Shown: positions 20,691 through 34,347 of the stretch, in pieces
How the letters are laid out: every line of letters begins with the position of its first letter
Position numbering within the stretch: the stretch's first letter is position 1
Assembly: GCA_027605045.1 (NCBI GenBank)
Contig: JAQFWX010000043.1
Coordinates: 248,001 to 312,000 of the forward strand
Direction: 5' to 3'
DNA from: Phallus indusiatus
Lineage: Eukaryota; Basidiomycota; Agaricomycetes; Phallales; Phallaceae
Length of the DNA stretch: 64,000 nucleotides
The notes under the pieces: generated by a model
What the model was told of the DNA's origin: nothing
What the model saw: only the letters and a program-made list of their open reading frames with translations
Database searches by the model: none
Translations under genes and position numbers: made by a program

Positions 20691-23600
20691 TTTCCTCAAT
20701 GCTGTTTGATTGACTGCTCGTGACAAGCACTACTAATCACGGATATCGAGAGTCTGCATTGGTTCCTCACGCTTCTTCGATCGGCACCATTGAGTCACGG
20801 AGGCAATTTTGAGGACTACACTGTTTCAACTTTCCGGGCTTCATCCTCAGGCTGCTATTTCCATTCGCAAACGCGACATGTGGCATATGAATGGTAATTT
20901 ATACAGTATAGTCCCATTTTCCCATACTATTCATATGGTTTCAGGCTAACTTGTTGCTGGTTTTTATTTTATTTATTTTAGTTTCGATCAGAAAGCGTGG
21001 TAGTCAGATGATCATCGGCAACGGTGCGGTAAGAAAGCTCGACATAACTGGCGGTATGCATGCAGTTATTTACGCTGTGTATATGAGTTGCCATACACAT
21101 TTATGCTCATTAAATAAGACTATGAATATCAAATAAACCACAATATAAGATGCTAAGTTTTCGACAAGCGTTTTGGTGAGTTCTTTTTCATTCACAACAA
21201 GAGACGCCTCACGCAATAGGCGTCAGTTGTGCTTCATCGTGGTGATAATTCATGCTTTGTGCGCTCAAGGATTAAACTTGTTACCTCAAAATTTCCAGTG
21301 ACCGCAGATACTGGAATTGAAATAAATCTTTTATATACGCTGAAAAGGTTCGGTTTTGTTTGTTCAATCACTATTCATTAATTAATAGGGTGCATTAACA
21401 GACTCACTTTCAAGTCGGACTAGCCTTATCGAGAGAATCGGTATCTCTCCTTGTCATTTCCGGGTCTAGATAGTACCATTCGTCTCATCCTTCTATCTCA
21501 AAGTCTGACTGCATTCACTGGTTTATCAGTCTTAGTGGCTGAATACGAAAAATTGATCCCATGAAGTTCTACATACAACAGTCCCTGCATTCAATCGACT
21601 ATAGCGAAGTTTAATTAATAACAATTGAATAATCCCAACTAATTTCTCCCCCTGTGTCTTCTTATACACTTACTTTGACAAACATAGGCGTTGGATTTCT
21701 CGCAATATACCTTCCGTTTCCAACTTGATCTTGATTGAAATATGTGTCTGCGATTTTGTATGAAGATCGGACATTAAGCTACATTTAAGTTCACCAGAAC
21801 CAGACGGGTGCTACTACTAGGGGCATGGTGTGTCTGGACAGAGTTGTGCTGAGTCAGATGTCCGAGGAATTACGTCAGTCGTAAACCGGCTTCAAGTCCG
21901 CTTTTTCTTCTGTCAACTTGCTGTACAACTAGTCAGCCGCGAGCTTCCTCTCTATTTGACATATCTACAATTCAAATCAGAACCCCATTGCCATTTAATC
22001 TATAGCACACAAACTCTCAAGCATAAAAAGAAAATGGCTGTGACACACCAGCCGCCATTCGTTCCTGTCAGGCTCAGTGCGCCTCGTTTTTTTTCACGAA
22101 TTTTTGGTACCATTTCATCAATTTTGGTGCAAATCAGAACCATGCATGGGGTTGATGTTTATTACCTTCATGGGATGGTACGATTGTAAGATATGTGATT
22201 ATGTCTGAGGTCTCTGCCAAGACTAAGCTCGTGAGCGGTATTGACTAGTATTTACTTTACTTATTGATAATATCGACTGGAACTAAATTATTCTAGGACT
22301 TCCAAATCCAAGAGTCCTAGGCGAATGAAACTCTTAGCCATAGTCGCGTGGATGTACCCAAGCCATTGTGACTCGTGCAATATTATAGGTACTGCCAAAG
22401 TTTCACAAGATAAATATGTACATCGCTTTGTCCAGGTTTCAATTCAGCAAATTCATCAGAAGTGGTGGCCTATGCCAAACGTGAAACCTTAAGATATGAC
22501 ATTCGACCAAGTTCTATTCGCTAACCTTTTACGCTGATTTCCGGATATACATCAGTTGCTCATGCAAATTTGGCCCATTATCTTCGACCGTAATGAAGGA
22601 AGAAGAGCCATGAACAGCTGTCAAGATTATTGCAAATAAAATCAACTCCCAGAAAAGCTATCCTCGTATCCAGATCCCTACAATATGGATCGGCCTCGCG
22701 TTCAATGAAGACGTCATCAAACAACATCAAACCTTTGTTGCTCTTTCCAAAAATTGACGAGTGCGGTCCATGCGCGAATATCTCCCATCAAATGCCTGTT
22801 TCGATGTCACGAGGTCTCTTAGATTGGTTGGACGTACGCATCAATATCGGCATAGCTCTGCGCGTATGGAATCAATGCTCTCATTAACTGGCGCGTGAGT
22901 CGAAGTTTGTTACTGAAAAGGACAGATATAAGGGGAAGCCAAGTGGAGAGAAAACGTGCGAGAGAACGGACGAAGCACACGCTGTTCGTGGGAAATGCGT
23001 CCGAGTTGCTAGGGGTCTTTTAGTTCCAGTCTACCTTCTTTGATTCTAGTGAGTTTGTTCCATGACAGCTTGAAGTCGAAGGAACATCCGAATACAACTC
23101 TTTACAGTGACGCCATCCGATAATTTTCATATCAGATTGCGCTAACAGCCCAAAACTGTTTATGGGAGCCAGCGAAATCAAGTCCGAAATTCAGTGGACT
23201 TTCTCTTCTCACCAAGATTCAAGAATCGGAACGGCGGATTTCAAACCTCATGAGTACCTAAAATGCTGTGAAAATGGTATGTAATCTGAGAATTCACCGG
23301 AGAAGCGGGAACTCCCTTTACTCACTGGGACTAACTTTTTTTCTTCTTCGTCAGGCATGTTCCCCAAAAGTCGGATAAATTAATATGATGTGGGGCGAAC
23401 TCAAATTTCTGGTCCCACTTGCGTCAATATTCGACATTCATTAAGAACTATCAGTTTAGTAAGTGTTGACATTATGCCCTTGTTTTGCATTGTGGCACCT
23501 GTAACTGACAACAGCCAAGAACCACCATGATAATCGTGGTAATAATGGAGCTACTGTGATCCTTTAATCAGAGGAGTTGAACCATTTCTTCTATTTTTAT

Positions 23601-24064
23601 GTTTAATATTTTCCGTAGCCAATGGCATCTCAAGCGTAGGACATTACTTACCCTCAGGCGATGTCTCAAAAGGGTTCTACTTGTGACTTGATTAACCCAA
23701 TCAGAACAAAATTAGCCGCAGTTTCTCAATACGGGAATAGGGTCAGGTCCAAATATACGCTAATAGCCGATCGTCATGTTATAATGTGCTCTTTCAAAGA
23801 AGTGATATGTATTAGGAATGGCGCTTTCAAAGTAATCCACGGATAATCTACGTTATATTTAGTCAATGCGCTGTGATGAAGTATGCTTCTTTTTCCTCAA
23901 TTGGAGTTCCACGTTCATTCCTTGAACAGCTTTTGGAACTTGTAAAATGCGCGATTTACTTCCGCATATATAAGGACGGTTGAATTCCACGTCAGTAAGC
24001 CCCAGCCTGTCACATACTCTTGTACTTTTTTCTTTGTTAAAATTTACGTTCAATCACATTCGAC
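20691..24064. other. 3.4 kb gene-poor region
   Basis: No convincing gene. Open frames are short and scattered (20951-21136, 21830-22189, 22630-22887, 23661-23846, 23859-24053). Minus-strand text near 22820-23100 contains protein-like pieces such as LRLTRQLMRALIPYAQSYAD, but stops interrupt every frame and no family is recognised. No terminal repeats or tandem arrays were found by eye. Confidence 0.4.
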
Positions 24065-24825
24065 ATGGGTATTTTCGATGCTCCACAATCCATTGCGCAC
24101 TTGTATGTCTGTGTCTCTTCGCATTGAGTCTTCAATAACAATCTGTTTAGTGTTCCACTAGCCGTAATCATCAATACGTTGGTTCAAATACCCGTAGCTA
24201 GCTTGCTAGCTCGTCCCAATGGCATTGTCTCCCATACACTGGCACCACTGCTCAATTATGCCCAAAACGATTTTCAGCGCATTGTCTCTATCACCGCGTT
24301 TTTCTTCTTCATGACTTATACATTTTCCGCTTCTCTTTCATTAACTGGTGCAGCTCTGGGAAATCCCGAAGGTTACAAAAATGACGGTGGGCATTCCCCG
24401 CTCTCTTTCGAGCCAGATTTCTTGGTTTGCTCACCTGTTCACTATTAAACCAGAACCACGTCTTGTGAAAGAACGATTAACGGGACTTGCCCATCGTTTG
24501 ACGGCGTTGCATGATAATCTTCTTGAAATCTTTCCAGGTAAGAACCTTAACGGTAAATTGTTTGAATTGCCCTTCATAACAGTGTTACTGTTCAGCCTTC
24601 ATCGTGTGTGCTGCTATTACTCTGGCACTACCTCATTACGGCGCAGATCCACGACTCATGGAGAAGTGTATAAATTTCTTATTATTAACGACTTTTGCCA
24701 AGACTATATTATACATTCCTGCATACGCGGCCGGGTATGGAACTCTCCGTAGCCTTGCTCATCTTTTGGCGATGGGTAGCCTGCTTGGGCTCCTAATAAA
24801 TGCCGCGTCTACGGCGAGCACATGA
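24065..24825 (+). CDS. MAPEG-like four-helix membrane protein
   Basis: Four exons (24065-24102, 24151-24386, 24454-24537, 24596-24825) sum to 588 nt with all phases consistent, giving 195 aa. The first exon is only 38 nt (MGIFDAPQSIAH). Recognisable text: FVPLAVIINTLVQIPVASLL, GNPEGYKNDEPR across a junction, HRLTALHDNLLEIFPAF across the next, then hydrophobic helices ending LAMGSLLGLLINA. The HxNxxExxPxF signature followed by alternating membrane helices fits MAPEG proteins, the membrane-associated eicosanoid and glutathione metabolism family, with microsomal glutathione transferase-like members. Substrate is unknown. Fungal homologues with the NPEGY-x-N/K-x-EPR turn are usually uncharacterised. 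Confidence 0.75.
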
Positions 24826-25673
24826 CTGAATGTATTTTCATTTTATTGTTATTTGTTTCAAACCTTGTATTCCCATCGTCTTGGGCTTTTTTATTTCAAA
24901 AAAATTCAAACGAATACAGGTGTCGAACGATCTTGTTGTGATATGCGTGTTTTCACGTAATTTCTGCTCTAGTGGTTACTTACATTACATAAAAGACTGC
25001 AAAGCGAAACGTGCTGGTAAGCCATTATTCGGTCACGAGGGACATATGCGCGCAAATTTTGAATTGGGAAATGTCTCCGATGGAGGAAAGTTATTTGAAT
25101 GAATAGACATTCTTGCGGCCGCAAGGCCGACTTTGTCTCACACGACGGAAAATAGGCTCTCGATTTCGAATTCTAGGGACCACCATTGGTCTTCCATGAC
25201 AAATGTTAGGCGAAAGTTTAATCCACCAGCTTCTTTCCAAAGTCAGGTGAAAGCCTAAATCGGATAAAAATATCGGTGCAAACTCCGGGATATTTAATAA
25301 GATGTACGTGTTCTTTGCCGGAGGGGGCACTACTCACGCAACATCATTGCCAAAAGTCAATTTGACCTGATGCCACATGCACTATTTGTCATGTAGCTTG
25401 CAGGGCGGACGGTCACGATGAAGACATGTTGATGTATGACCAGCTGATTAAAACTAGTAATTGTGCAAAGAAGAGCTGAAATTACAAAGGATCACATTGT
25501 TCATACAACCTCTTTTATATAAGAAATTCGGTACATCTTAAGAATCGAATATATCGACAAACCCCTAATTTGAAAATCGATGAGATCAAAGAAGAAAAAC
25601 AAGACGAAGAGATAGAGAAGGGTCACATTACCTAGTAACTTCAACAAGATTAGATGAGAGGCACTTGTCCGCT
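24826..25673. other. Intergenic between convergent genes
   Basis: About 0.85 kb between the MAPEG-like gene (+) and the SWIRM gene (-), so it holds two 3' flanks. The minus-strand frame 25091-25330 has no recognised motif. Confidence 0.45.
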
Positions 25674-27724
25674 TTATGTAAGCTGTTGGTAAGTGCCCTC
25701 AGAGATTGGCCCCATCTCACCCTGAAGCGGCATGTCAGGAGCAACGGGGACCACTTTAGTACCTTGGCTCCCAGCATCCACCGCGGACTGATAAGCGTCA
25801 GGTGGTAATGTAGCCGCCGATCCATTCCTAGCCATCTCTGAACGAATGTTCTCCAAGACACGCTTAATGTTCTGTCTTTCAGCCACAAGCGCCACGCGAG
25901 ATGTCTCCAGATTACGGCGTTCTTCTTCCAGCAGTTCCTCCATCTCGTCAAAGTGGGTCATTTTAAGCTCAAGCTTCGTAAGGGTCAATTGAACTAGCTT
26001 CGTCAAAGTAGAACGTATATGAGCTTCTTCGTCCGAAACAACAGTTGATGCAGCACGAGAACAAGCTTTGAAAGCAAGATCTGCAGCACGAGCCGCGCGG
26101 GAACGCGCAATCGGTTTTTCATTTTCTCCGCTGACGCCAGGCGAAGATTCTAACTTGGGTGCAATGACATCGGTCGCCTTGTGATTATCAGCCATTTCAA
26201 CATCGGGAGCTCCATCAACCGTTCCCTTTTCTTTGGCTTTTGTTTCAGGCTCATCTGTCAATTCTTTTAACGCGGTCTTCGCAGCGTCTGCTGCAGGGCC
26301 TGGGGGAACTACGCCGGCTAAAAAGGCAACCACGCTCATTACGGGATTGTCCGCTTTTTCAAATGGTACTCGAGCATAGCGTAATGGTCCCATGAGTGCT
26401 TCTGATTCCCGTTCCAAGAAGGGATCTTCAATAGGGAGTTCCAAGAATTTGCGAATACATTGATGAGCGGTGCGGGTTCCCACGTGTTCCTCGATGGCTG
26501 ACCAGTCATCCTCAAACATTTCTACACCCTCGAGCAACAGCAATATCTCCTGGTCTGACCAGTCATCTTCGTCGGTTGATAGTCCAGCGGATGCGTTGGC
26601 AGAAGTAAGTTTTACGAAATCACCACTGAACATGCTTGAGGGAAAACGTCCATCAAGATAGCAAGGTGGGCATAACTCAAAGTTCTTGACTTTGAGGGAG
26701 TGGTATCGTACTGCAGTACAATCTACACCGCAAGTATCGCAGGAATAGCTTATGGATCGTCCACTTGTGTCGACTTGGGCAGTAAGATTGGCAGCCTCAG
26801 CTTCAGAGATAGATCGTGACGCTTTTGCCGTTGTCTGGTAGATGTTTGTACGGATTTCAAGGGGACCAGGTGCGAGAGGAGCATGTGGCTTTGCAGACGC
26901 GCCTGCAATACCGTTTTGAGCTGAAGGCCGGGTTCCGGGATGAAGAGACTGTAGACCGCGCGGCGTATCCAGAATGACTCTGAAATGTCCAGTGAATGGA
27001 GGCCCCAAAGCAGCGGGTCGCGTTTCTGGATCAATCTGTAAGAAGCAAGCACATAGGTAAAGTAAAGATAGACATTAGTCAATGTCGAATATACGTTAAG
27101 TGGGGAGCAATAACGCCGAGTCATTACCTGATAGTTGATCAAGCCCCACTGTTCCAAAAATGCATGGACACGCATAATAGCGCACACATCTCCGGCCAAG
27201 TTTCGTCTACAAGCGGTGACAGTAAGATATTCGGAAGGACGAAGCCTGTAGGTATTAATCATAAAATCCCGATAATCTTTGTAGATAGACGGCGTTTTTG
27301 ATCGGTTTCTTGAATTGAAAAATTCTGGAAGACTTCTCCGTTCGACTGGGTGTATTTTTGACATGTCAAACCACGCAGAATATGATGGTATGATGACCTC
27401 GTGCGTTTGTGCTATGAGATATTTCCGCGCTTGATCTTCAAGTTTTAACCTGTTGGCCTCAATTTGGGCAGGATCCTCCTCATCATTCTCTTCTCCAGAT
27501 TCATTTTCTTCCTCGGCCCCCTCGTTCATGGACACGTCCGCGCCGTCTTCATTGCCATTTTCGCGTCGCCCTTCGTTGGTTGATGGTACACCTTGCTCAG
27601 TGTCGTCGGAGCCGGGAACGGTGGCATTACCTCGAGATTGACTCGCAGGTGAGACGCGTGGTCTTTTTGGTGCTGATGTAGATTGTTCACCGTCTGGCGA
27701 AACGGACCGCTTGGGGGAGGACAT
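25674..27724 (-). CDS. Rsc8/Swi3-type SWI/SNF-RSC subunit (SWIRM-ZZ-SANT)
   Basis: Two exons: 27128-27724 (199 codons, ATG at 27722-27724, [12 protein letters not shown]) and 25674-27035 (454 codons with stop), giving 652 aa. The intron has a GTAATG donor and CAG acceptor. After an acidic Ser/Glu-rich leader, the SWIRM domain spans about residues 110-200 ([20 protein letters not shown] ... [11 protein letters not shown]). A ZZ zinc finger follows ([17 protein letters not shown] ... LCPPC), then SANT ([18 protein letters not shown]), and a C-terminal leucine-rich coiled coil ([18 protein letters not shown]). This order defines the Swi3/Rsc8/SMARCC scaffold of nucleosome remodelling complexes. 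Its role is nuclear, core and essential in yeasts. Well preserved. Confidence 0.93.
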
Positions 27725-28137
27725 TACGGTGTTCGTCGTCGAACCAAGGCTCTGCTTAGTAATGTCCTTTTTTTCATATACTTTCAAACTCCGATTCTGC
27801 AACTTTAAAATATCCTTTTATTCTCTTAGCGATGTCAGTTTTCAAGATTTTTGAGTCAAATCCGTTCTCATACTTGATTTCTTAAAGTTAATTGTGAGTA
27901 CCTTGTACACCCTAGTCGTAGCTGCATCTAGCATAACGACAAATCTTGCTATCCACTGTCTTCCACTGGCATTTGCAAAATATATCGTCAGACATCTGGC
28001 AGTCTTTTACTAGCATGCCAAATACTCTCTTGGGCGCGAACATTTTAGACGGCTAGATTCGTGCATATGGAATTGCTCTGATATATCATACTCTATGGAA
28101 CTGCTTTACATATTACAAAAATGATGGGAATCCTCTT
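27725..28137. other. Intergenic, no gene seen
   Basis: About 0.4 kb holding the promoter of the SWIRM gene and the 3' flank of the oxidoreductase gene. Nothing distinctive. Confidence 0.45.
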
Positions 28138-29647
<1,510 letters not shown>

Positions 29648-29712
29648 GATTCACGGTGATTTGACTTGAGAGCCTCTGATGTGAAGGTGCTCGTTTGTGA
29701 TGAATTGGTGGT

Positions 29713-29721
29713 CTTTTTATA
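29713..29721 (-). promoter_or_regulatory. TATA box of the OYE-family gene
   Basis: TATAAAAAG on the minus strand, about 66-74 nt upstream of the ATG at 29647. Confidence 0.5.
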
Positions 29722-30888
29722 CACATCATAACGCCATCGCGCTTAGCCTGAATGAAGGTAGCTCAGGAAACTTCTAATTTTCCCATCGGATGAAACTTAT
29801 TCAGCGAAACAATTTGATATCAGTATTTTTGATGACTAAAGGTCCGTCAACCTACGTGTGGATATCCCGCTGTATCGTGGCGAGATTCCTTTCTTCCTTC
29901 CTGATAATAACCTGGCCTGAGAAACCAGTCATATAGTAACGGGGTTTACAACATCTCTAAATCTATACCTCTCAATTGCAAGACGCATCTGCTCTTGAAA
30001 CAGTGAAGCTCTTGTTTGTGTTTTTGCTCTTAGATTATCATACTGTCGGGTTTCATACATGGTTCCGACCGCCACTCCGAAATTAGTAAAGCTCCGAACT
30101 CGCAAATCATCGTGCTAATTCGGAACGTTGATTGGTAAGGTTGGTACAAAATTGCAACGTGATTAGTATGTGCCATGCACGAAGGTGAATAGAAAAGAAG
30201 TCGTCAAGCCTGCTGAGTCAACCAGTTAAATGAATGCGCGATATATATGCGCTGCGACGAAACTCTCAGCTGAAACTCGCTAAAATGAATGTTAGCTTGA
30301 TATTTGGACTCAATCGTCACGATTCTATTGTGGACTTTTTACTCAGGTGGAATACATCTTCCATTGAACTATGTGAATCCAAGGACGCCCGCATTGGCTG
30401 ATAGTGACCTTGAATCTTCCGAGAAGACCAAAAGCCATGGAGCATCAACCTGATATTAATTATCAATTCACTTCCACATCACCTGATGGGGCCAAAGTGT
30501 CCCACAATAGCTCATACTGAAAGGACGAAATCTGGATTGATTGATATTGGGCCTTGCAGGAAGTACTAATTAGGTCCTAACAGTTATGACGTTAGGCCGC
30601 AGGGTACAACTATTATTTGTAATCTTCCTGTCATGTATGTGGTCCAACAAAAACTTATAGCTTAAAAATGTGGAGGAAAGCAATCTTTAAGATTGCAAAA
30701 AGGATTTAGATGACATGCTTAGTGATACGTTCATATGCGTGCCAACGCGGATATATTTCGAACCATTTGACACATCTCATACACTTCTAATCTTATCAAT
30801 TCTATACAAGCTTCAGAATACATCGTTGTTATACACTACCATTCTATAGTTCTATAAAACAACGTTAGTGATTACACGCAAGGATAGT
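29722..30888. other. Intergenic, no gene seen
   Basis: About 1.2 kb AT-rich spacer between the upstream region of the oxidoreductase gene and the 3' end of the EF1-beta gene. No frame longer than background, no repeats noticed. Confidence 0.5.
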
Positions 30889-31885
30889 TCAGATCGACAT
30901 ACTTTGCATAGCTGCGACATCGGTGCTTTGAACGTAGTCTTCAAACTCGGCAATCTTCTCTTGCAGTTCGTCCAAAGAGACCTTTTCGTCCTCTGTTATG
31001 CGCAATTAATCAAGGCCAAGGGTATACAGCACATTTGAACGTACCAATGACCAAGTTGATTTGCAATTTCTTGATCCCGAATCCGACAGCTACTAGTTGA
31101 GAACCACCCCAGACGAGACCATCTTGCTCAATAGAGCGGACAGAGGCCTCCAACGCGACCATATCGGTCTCATCATCCCAGGGTTTAACCTCCAACGTAA
31201 CGACGGACTGCATAGGAGGTAAATTTCACTAGACAAGCATAGAAACAGGAAGAAAAGACATACCTTAGCAATAGTCTTAGGCTTGCTAGCTTTCTTGGCG
31301 TTGTACGCGGCCAAACGCTCAGCTTTGATACGTTCAGCCTCGGCATCAGCCTCCTCGTCTGAACCGAAGAGATCGATATCTTCCTCTTCCTCAGCGGCAG
31401 CAGGAGCAGGTTCAGCTGTCTCAAACGCTGCTCCAGCACTAGAAGAGCCGGGAAGAGACTTGAATTCAGCCTGGTAGGATTTGATGTGTTTGTACCATCT
31501 AGCGGTGTTGGGGTATGTTGCCGCGTCGGGGGCCAATGAAAGACCAGTGTAGACTTTTACGTCAGCTTGGGATGCAGTGTAACTAGAAAAGGGTGGATTA
31601 GACTCAAGTCAAATGCGTAGTTAGAAAACACGTGGATGGTGATCAGAAAGCTAGGTAAAAAGGTTTTCGGCATATTTGGACGAACGGTGTCTAATCGTTC
31701 TTGCTTGGAAACACGGACCATAGCATTTTATTCATCACATCAAAAAGAAAAAAGGTATGTCGTTGATTTGAAATCGACGAACCCATCCGTCTTCCAATCG
31801 ACATCTTGTATAAGGTAATTACTTACCCTTCAACGTATGAGCGGGAGAGGAGGTGCTCTTCGAGTTTAGGGAGATCGATGGGCAT
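30889..31885 (-). CDS. EFB1: Translation elongation factor 1-beta (EF1B-alpha)
   Basis: Starts at ATG 31883-31885 ([20 protein letters not shown]; exon 1 is 31827-31885) and stops at 30889-30891. At least four exons, about 210-220 aa. Conserved pieces are [15 protein letters not shown] (GST-like N-terminal domain), an acidic linker with [12 protein letters not shown], and the GEF core [48 protein letters not shown] and [12 protein letters not shown]. It catalyses guanine nucleotide exchange on eEF1A during translation. Complete and strongly conserved. Divergent with the Elp5 gene across 213 bp, so the two likely share a promoter region. Confidence 0.95.
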
Positions 31886-32098
31886 GATGATGGTTGACAA
31901 AAGAAACGGAGAAGAAAGTGATACAATGTAGTGGTTGAGAGTGTAAAAGACTCGGTGAACTGCAAGCGAGCAAGCAAATTTTCTGGATTTAAAAAAGAGG
32001 GCTGAGTTCGAAAAAAAAAAACGTTTCGCGTGTCACGCAGATGCGTCACACTCGCAAGCGAGCGTCGGAGTCGTCCAATCGAATGTCAATTGGCGACG
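31886..32098. promoter_or_regulatory. Shared divergent promoter of EF1-beta and Elp5
   Basis: Only 213 bp separate the two start codons. It contains an A-tract at 32011-32021 and an AUG at 32041 that is out of frame with Elp5 (see the small upstream frame). Confidence 0.5.
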
Positions 32099-32139
32099 AT
32101 GTCGAATTCGCTGCTGTCGTCGACGAACTCGCCGAATAA
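32041..32139 (+). other. Possible upstream reading frame overlapping the Elp5 start
   Basis: ATG at 32041 opens a 32-codon frame (MRHTRKRASESSNRMS...) that ends at TAA 32137-32139, beyond the Elp5 ATG at 32099 and in another frame. It matters only if transcription starts upstream of 32041, which the sequence does not show. Confidence 0.3.
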
Positions 32140-33417
32140 ATCACCTTCTACATTTGTGCTGTTACAAAGCTCACTAGGAACACCGTGGATTTCCTTTGCT
32201 CGAACTATTCTCTCCCAGATCTGGTCAAATCCGAAAGCGCGTCTCGTATGTCTATGCTGTTTGTATTCGCCCGTAGACATTCTCCCGAACGAACTGCTTG
32301 CCGATAGCAGAGTAACTGTTATTGATTGGACGAATAATATACCTGGATATACATTAAACAGCGCATCGCTGAATGATAACATAAAAGAGATTGATCGAAT
32401 ATTAAAGCTTGGTACGTCTTCTCTATTATCGGTATACGATTTCTGTTAATTCTCATTTAGAAAGCAATAAGCCTTTAACATTCTACATTGATTCTCCACA
32501 TACACTACTTGAAGATATAGATGCTAACTTCCCCTCTCGAACGTATGAAACACTCAAGCAATGGCTTACGGAGCTTTTAAAACATCCTTGTACGTCTTTC
32601 AGACTTGAGCATCTCAAACATAGTTTACTTAATGGTTATTTGATAGCACCATCCATGTTATTAACACATATCCCAACTGCATCCCCGCTTCTCCCTCTGA
32701 TTCTTCCGCCTTCATTTTCCCCATCTCTCACACATATGACCCTTCACCCTCCTCGATTTATCGCACACCTAATCGAATCATATTTTGCATACCCCCCTTC
32801 ACATCCGCAGCATTCTTCCGCAAAATTCTGGTCTTTGTTTACTGGAATCTCCACTAGAGCGTCAGCTATTGAAGTGGAAGCTATGATATGGGGCTCTGAG
32901 GGTAATGGATGGACGGACGGCAGCCTAGTCGTAGATATTGTTTTGCGTCACCCAAGTGGACGACACACTGTCGACCGAACGATAGAGGGATGGCTGGGTA
33001 ATGGTCAACTTGTGCGGCTTGCTGACCTACCTGAGTTAAAGCCTGTATGGAAAGCAGGTGGCGCTGTAGATGTACGTCCAACAAAAAAAAAGGAAAACCA
33101 AGACCTATTTTTGATCGCATTGTTTTAATTAGGTGTCCGGAAATGCGCCTTCTCCCCCTTTAACACACGCTGCTGTCGATTTAGCTCGAGACCTCAATTT
33201 ACCCTTCAATGTTGTCCTCACGGAAAAACAGCAATCCGAGCGAGCTCGAGTCCCTTTGCCGTATGCGCATGAAGGTAAACAATACTACTCAGTTTCTTGT
33301 CGCATTTTTTGAATGTCGTCCCTAGGAAACCCTCTTGTTCAATCAACGATATACTACGAACCCGATTCCGATGACGACATTGATGAAGACGATCCTGACG
33401 ATGACTTAGACATCTGA
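32099..33417 (+). CDS. ELP5: Elongator complex protein 5 (Elp5)-like
   Basis: Four exons (32099-32411, 32461-33071, 33133-33274, 33326-33417) sum to 1158 nt with consistent phases, giving 385 aa. The N-terminal half has an Elp5/Elp4/Elp6-like RecA-fold look without a Walker A motif: FVLLQSSLGTPWISFARTIL, VTVIDWTNNIPGY, LTFYIDSPHTLLED. The C-terminus is a typical acidic tail (STIYYEPDSDDDIDEDDPDD). Elp5 with Elp4 and Elp6 forms the hexameric accessory ring of Elongator, needed for wobble-uridine modification of tRNA. The sequence itself is weakly conserved in general, so the assignment rests on overall pattern and the acidic tail. Confidence 0.8.
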
Positions 33418-34347
33418 AGTCATAATCGACTTCCGTGATATTTTGCCAATCAAGTTCAGTTGTCAGACTAGAATTGATCACTCCTTATTCAAAATATCTA
33501 TTCGACCGCCAGATGTCATGGATCTTGGGTATCAGTAAAGATATTGATCGAGACAATCGTTCTCCTATATCTTGGTATACTCACAGGCTACTTTTCCAAA
33601 GGACGAGAGAGTTCCGTAAGGGTATGACATACATAGTGACAAGAACCTAAACGTCTTGCCTTATGAAAAATGTCTACAATAAACCATGAAATTTAACCCA
33701 ACTGAGAGGGCCATTTTGCAGAACAGCTTTGCTGAATCAGGCGGAATTTGGCGTTGCCGTTCTTGTACTTTGGAGTAAGTCACAAAGTCGGACAGGTTCT
33801 TTTCATTGAAGACGTTCGAGTATGCGCCCTGAGCTAATACCAAAATGAATATTAAAACGATCATAATGCTGATCCTGAAACGACTCTTCGACGACTAAGA
33901 GTAAGGCGTCTCCCATTCGCAGCCATGCTCCGCCAGGGCAGTGCAGCAAATTTATCTAGGGTGAAAACAGTGTACTTCCCAATGCTGATAAGAACAAAAA
34001 AAACAGAAGATCAGAGCTGAAGTGACAATCCAACCCTCACTCGCTACACTCGCCAACGCTTAATTTGGACAAAGTTCACGGTAGCTTCATATTCTTCGTG
34101 TAAATATTTACATCCCAACAATTGAATGATTTGAATTCTCGATTTCTAGCCGGTATGGAATCACCGGATGGCCAAGTGGTTGACGGAAGGCACGTGACTT
34201 GGACCGTGTGATAATCTTTTGAATCTTCCCCTCTGTGAAAAAAAAACGTGGTTGTAAGCGCACAGCCCCTTCATGTGGACTCGCTCGACGTTCGAATATA
34301 CCACTTCGATTCATCAACCTCTTTTATCCTAATCGAAACCTACAATT
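33418..34347. other. Intergenic, no gene seen
   Basis: About 0.9 kb. Frames at 33435-33650 (+) and 33661-33864 (-) lack motifs. A 5' flank for the next gene. No tRNA-like B box recognised. Confidence 0.45.

Noticed and set aside
32590..32610. Possible 15-nt intron in Elp5 (GTACGTCTTTCAG)
   Set aside because: Far too short to be spliced and the frame reads through it; treated as coding.
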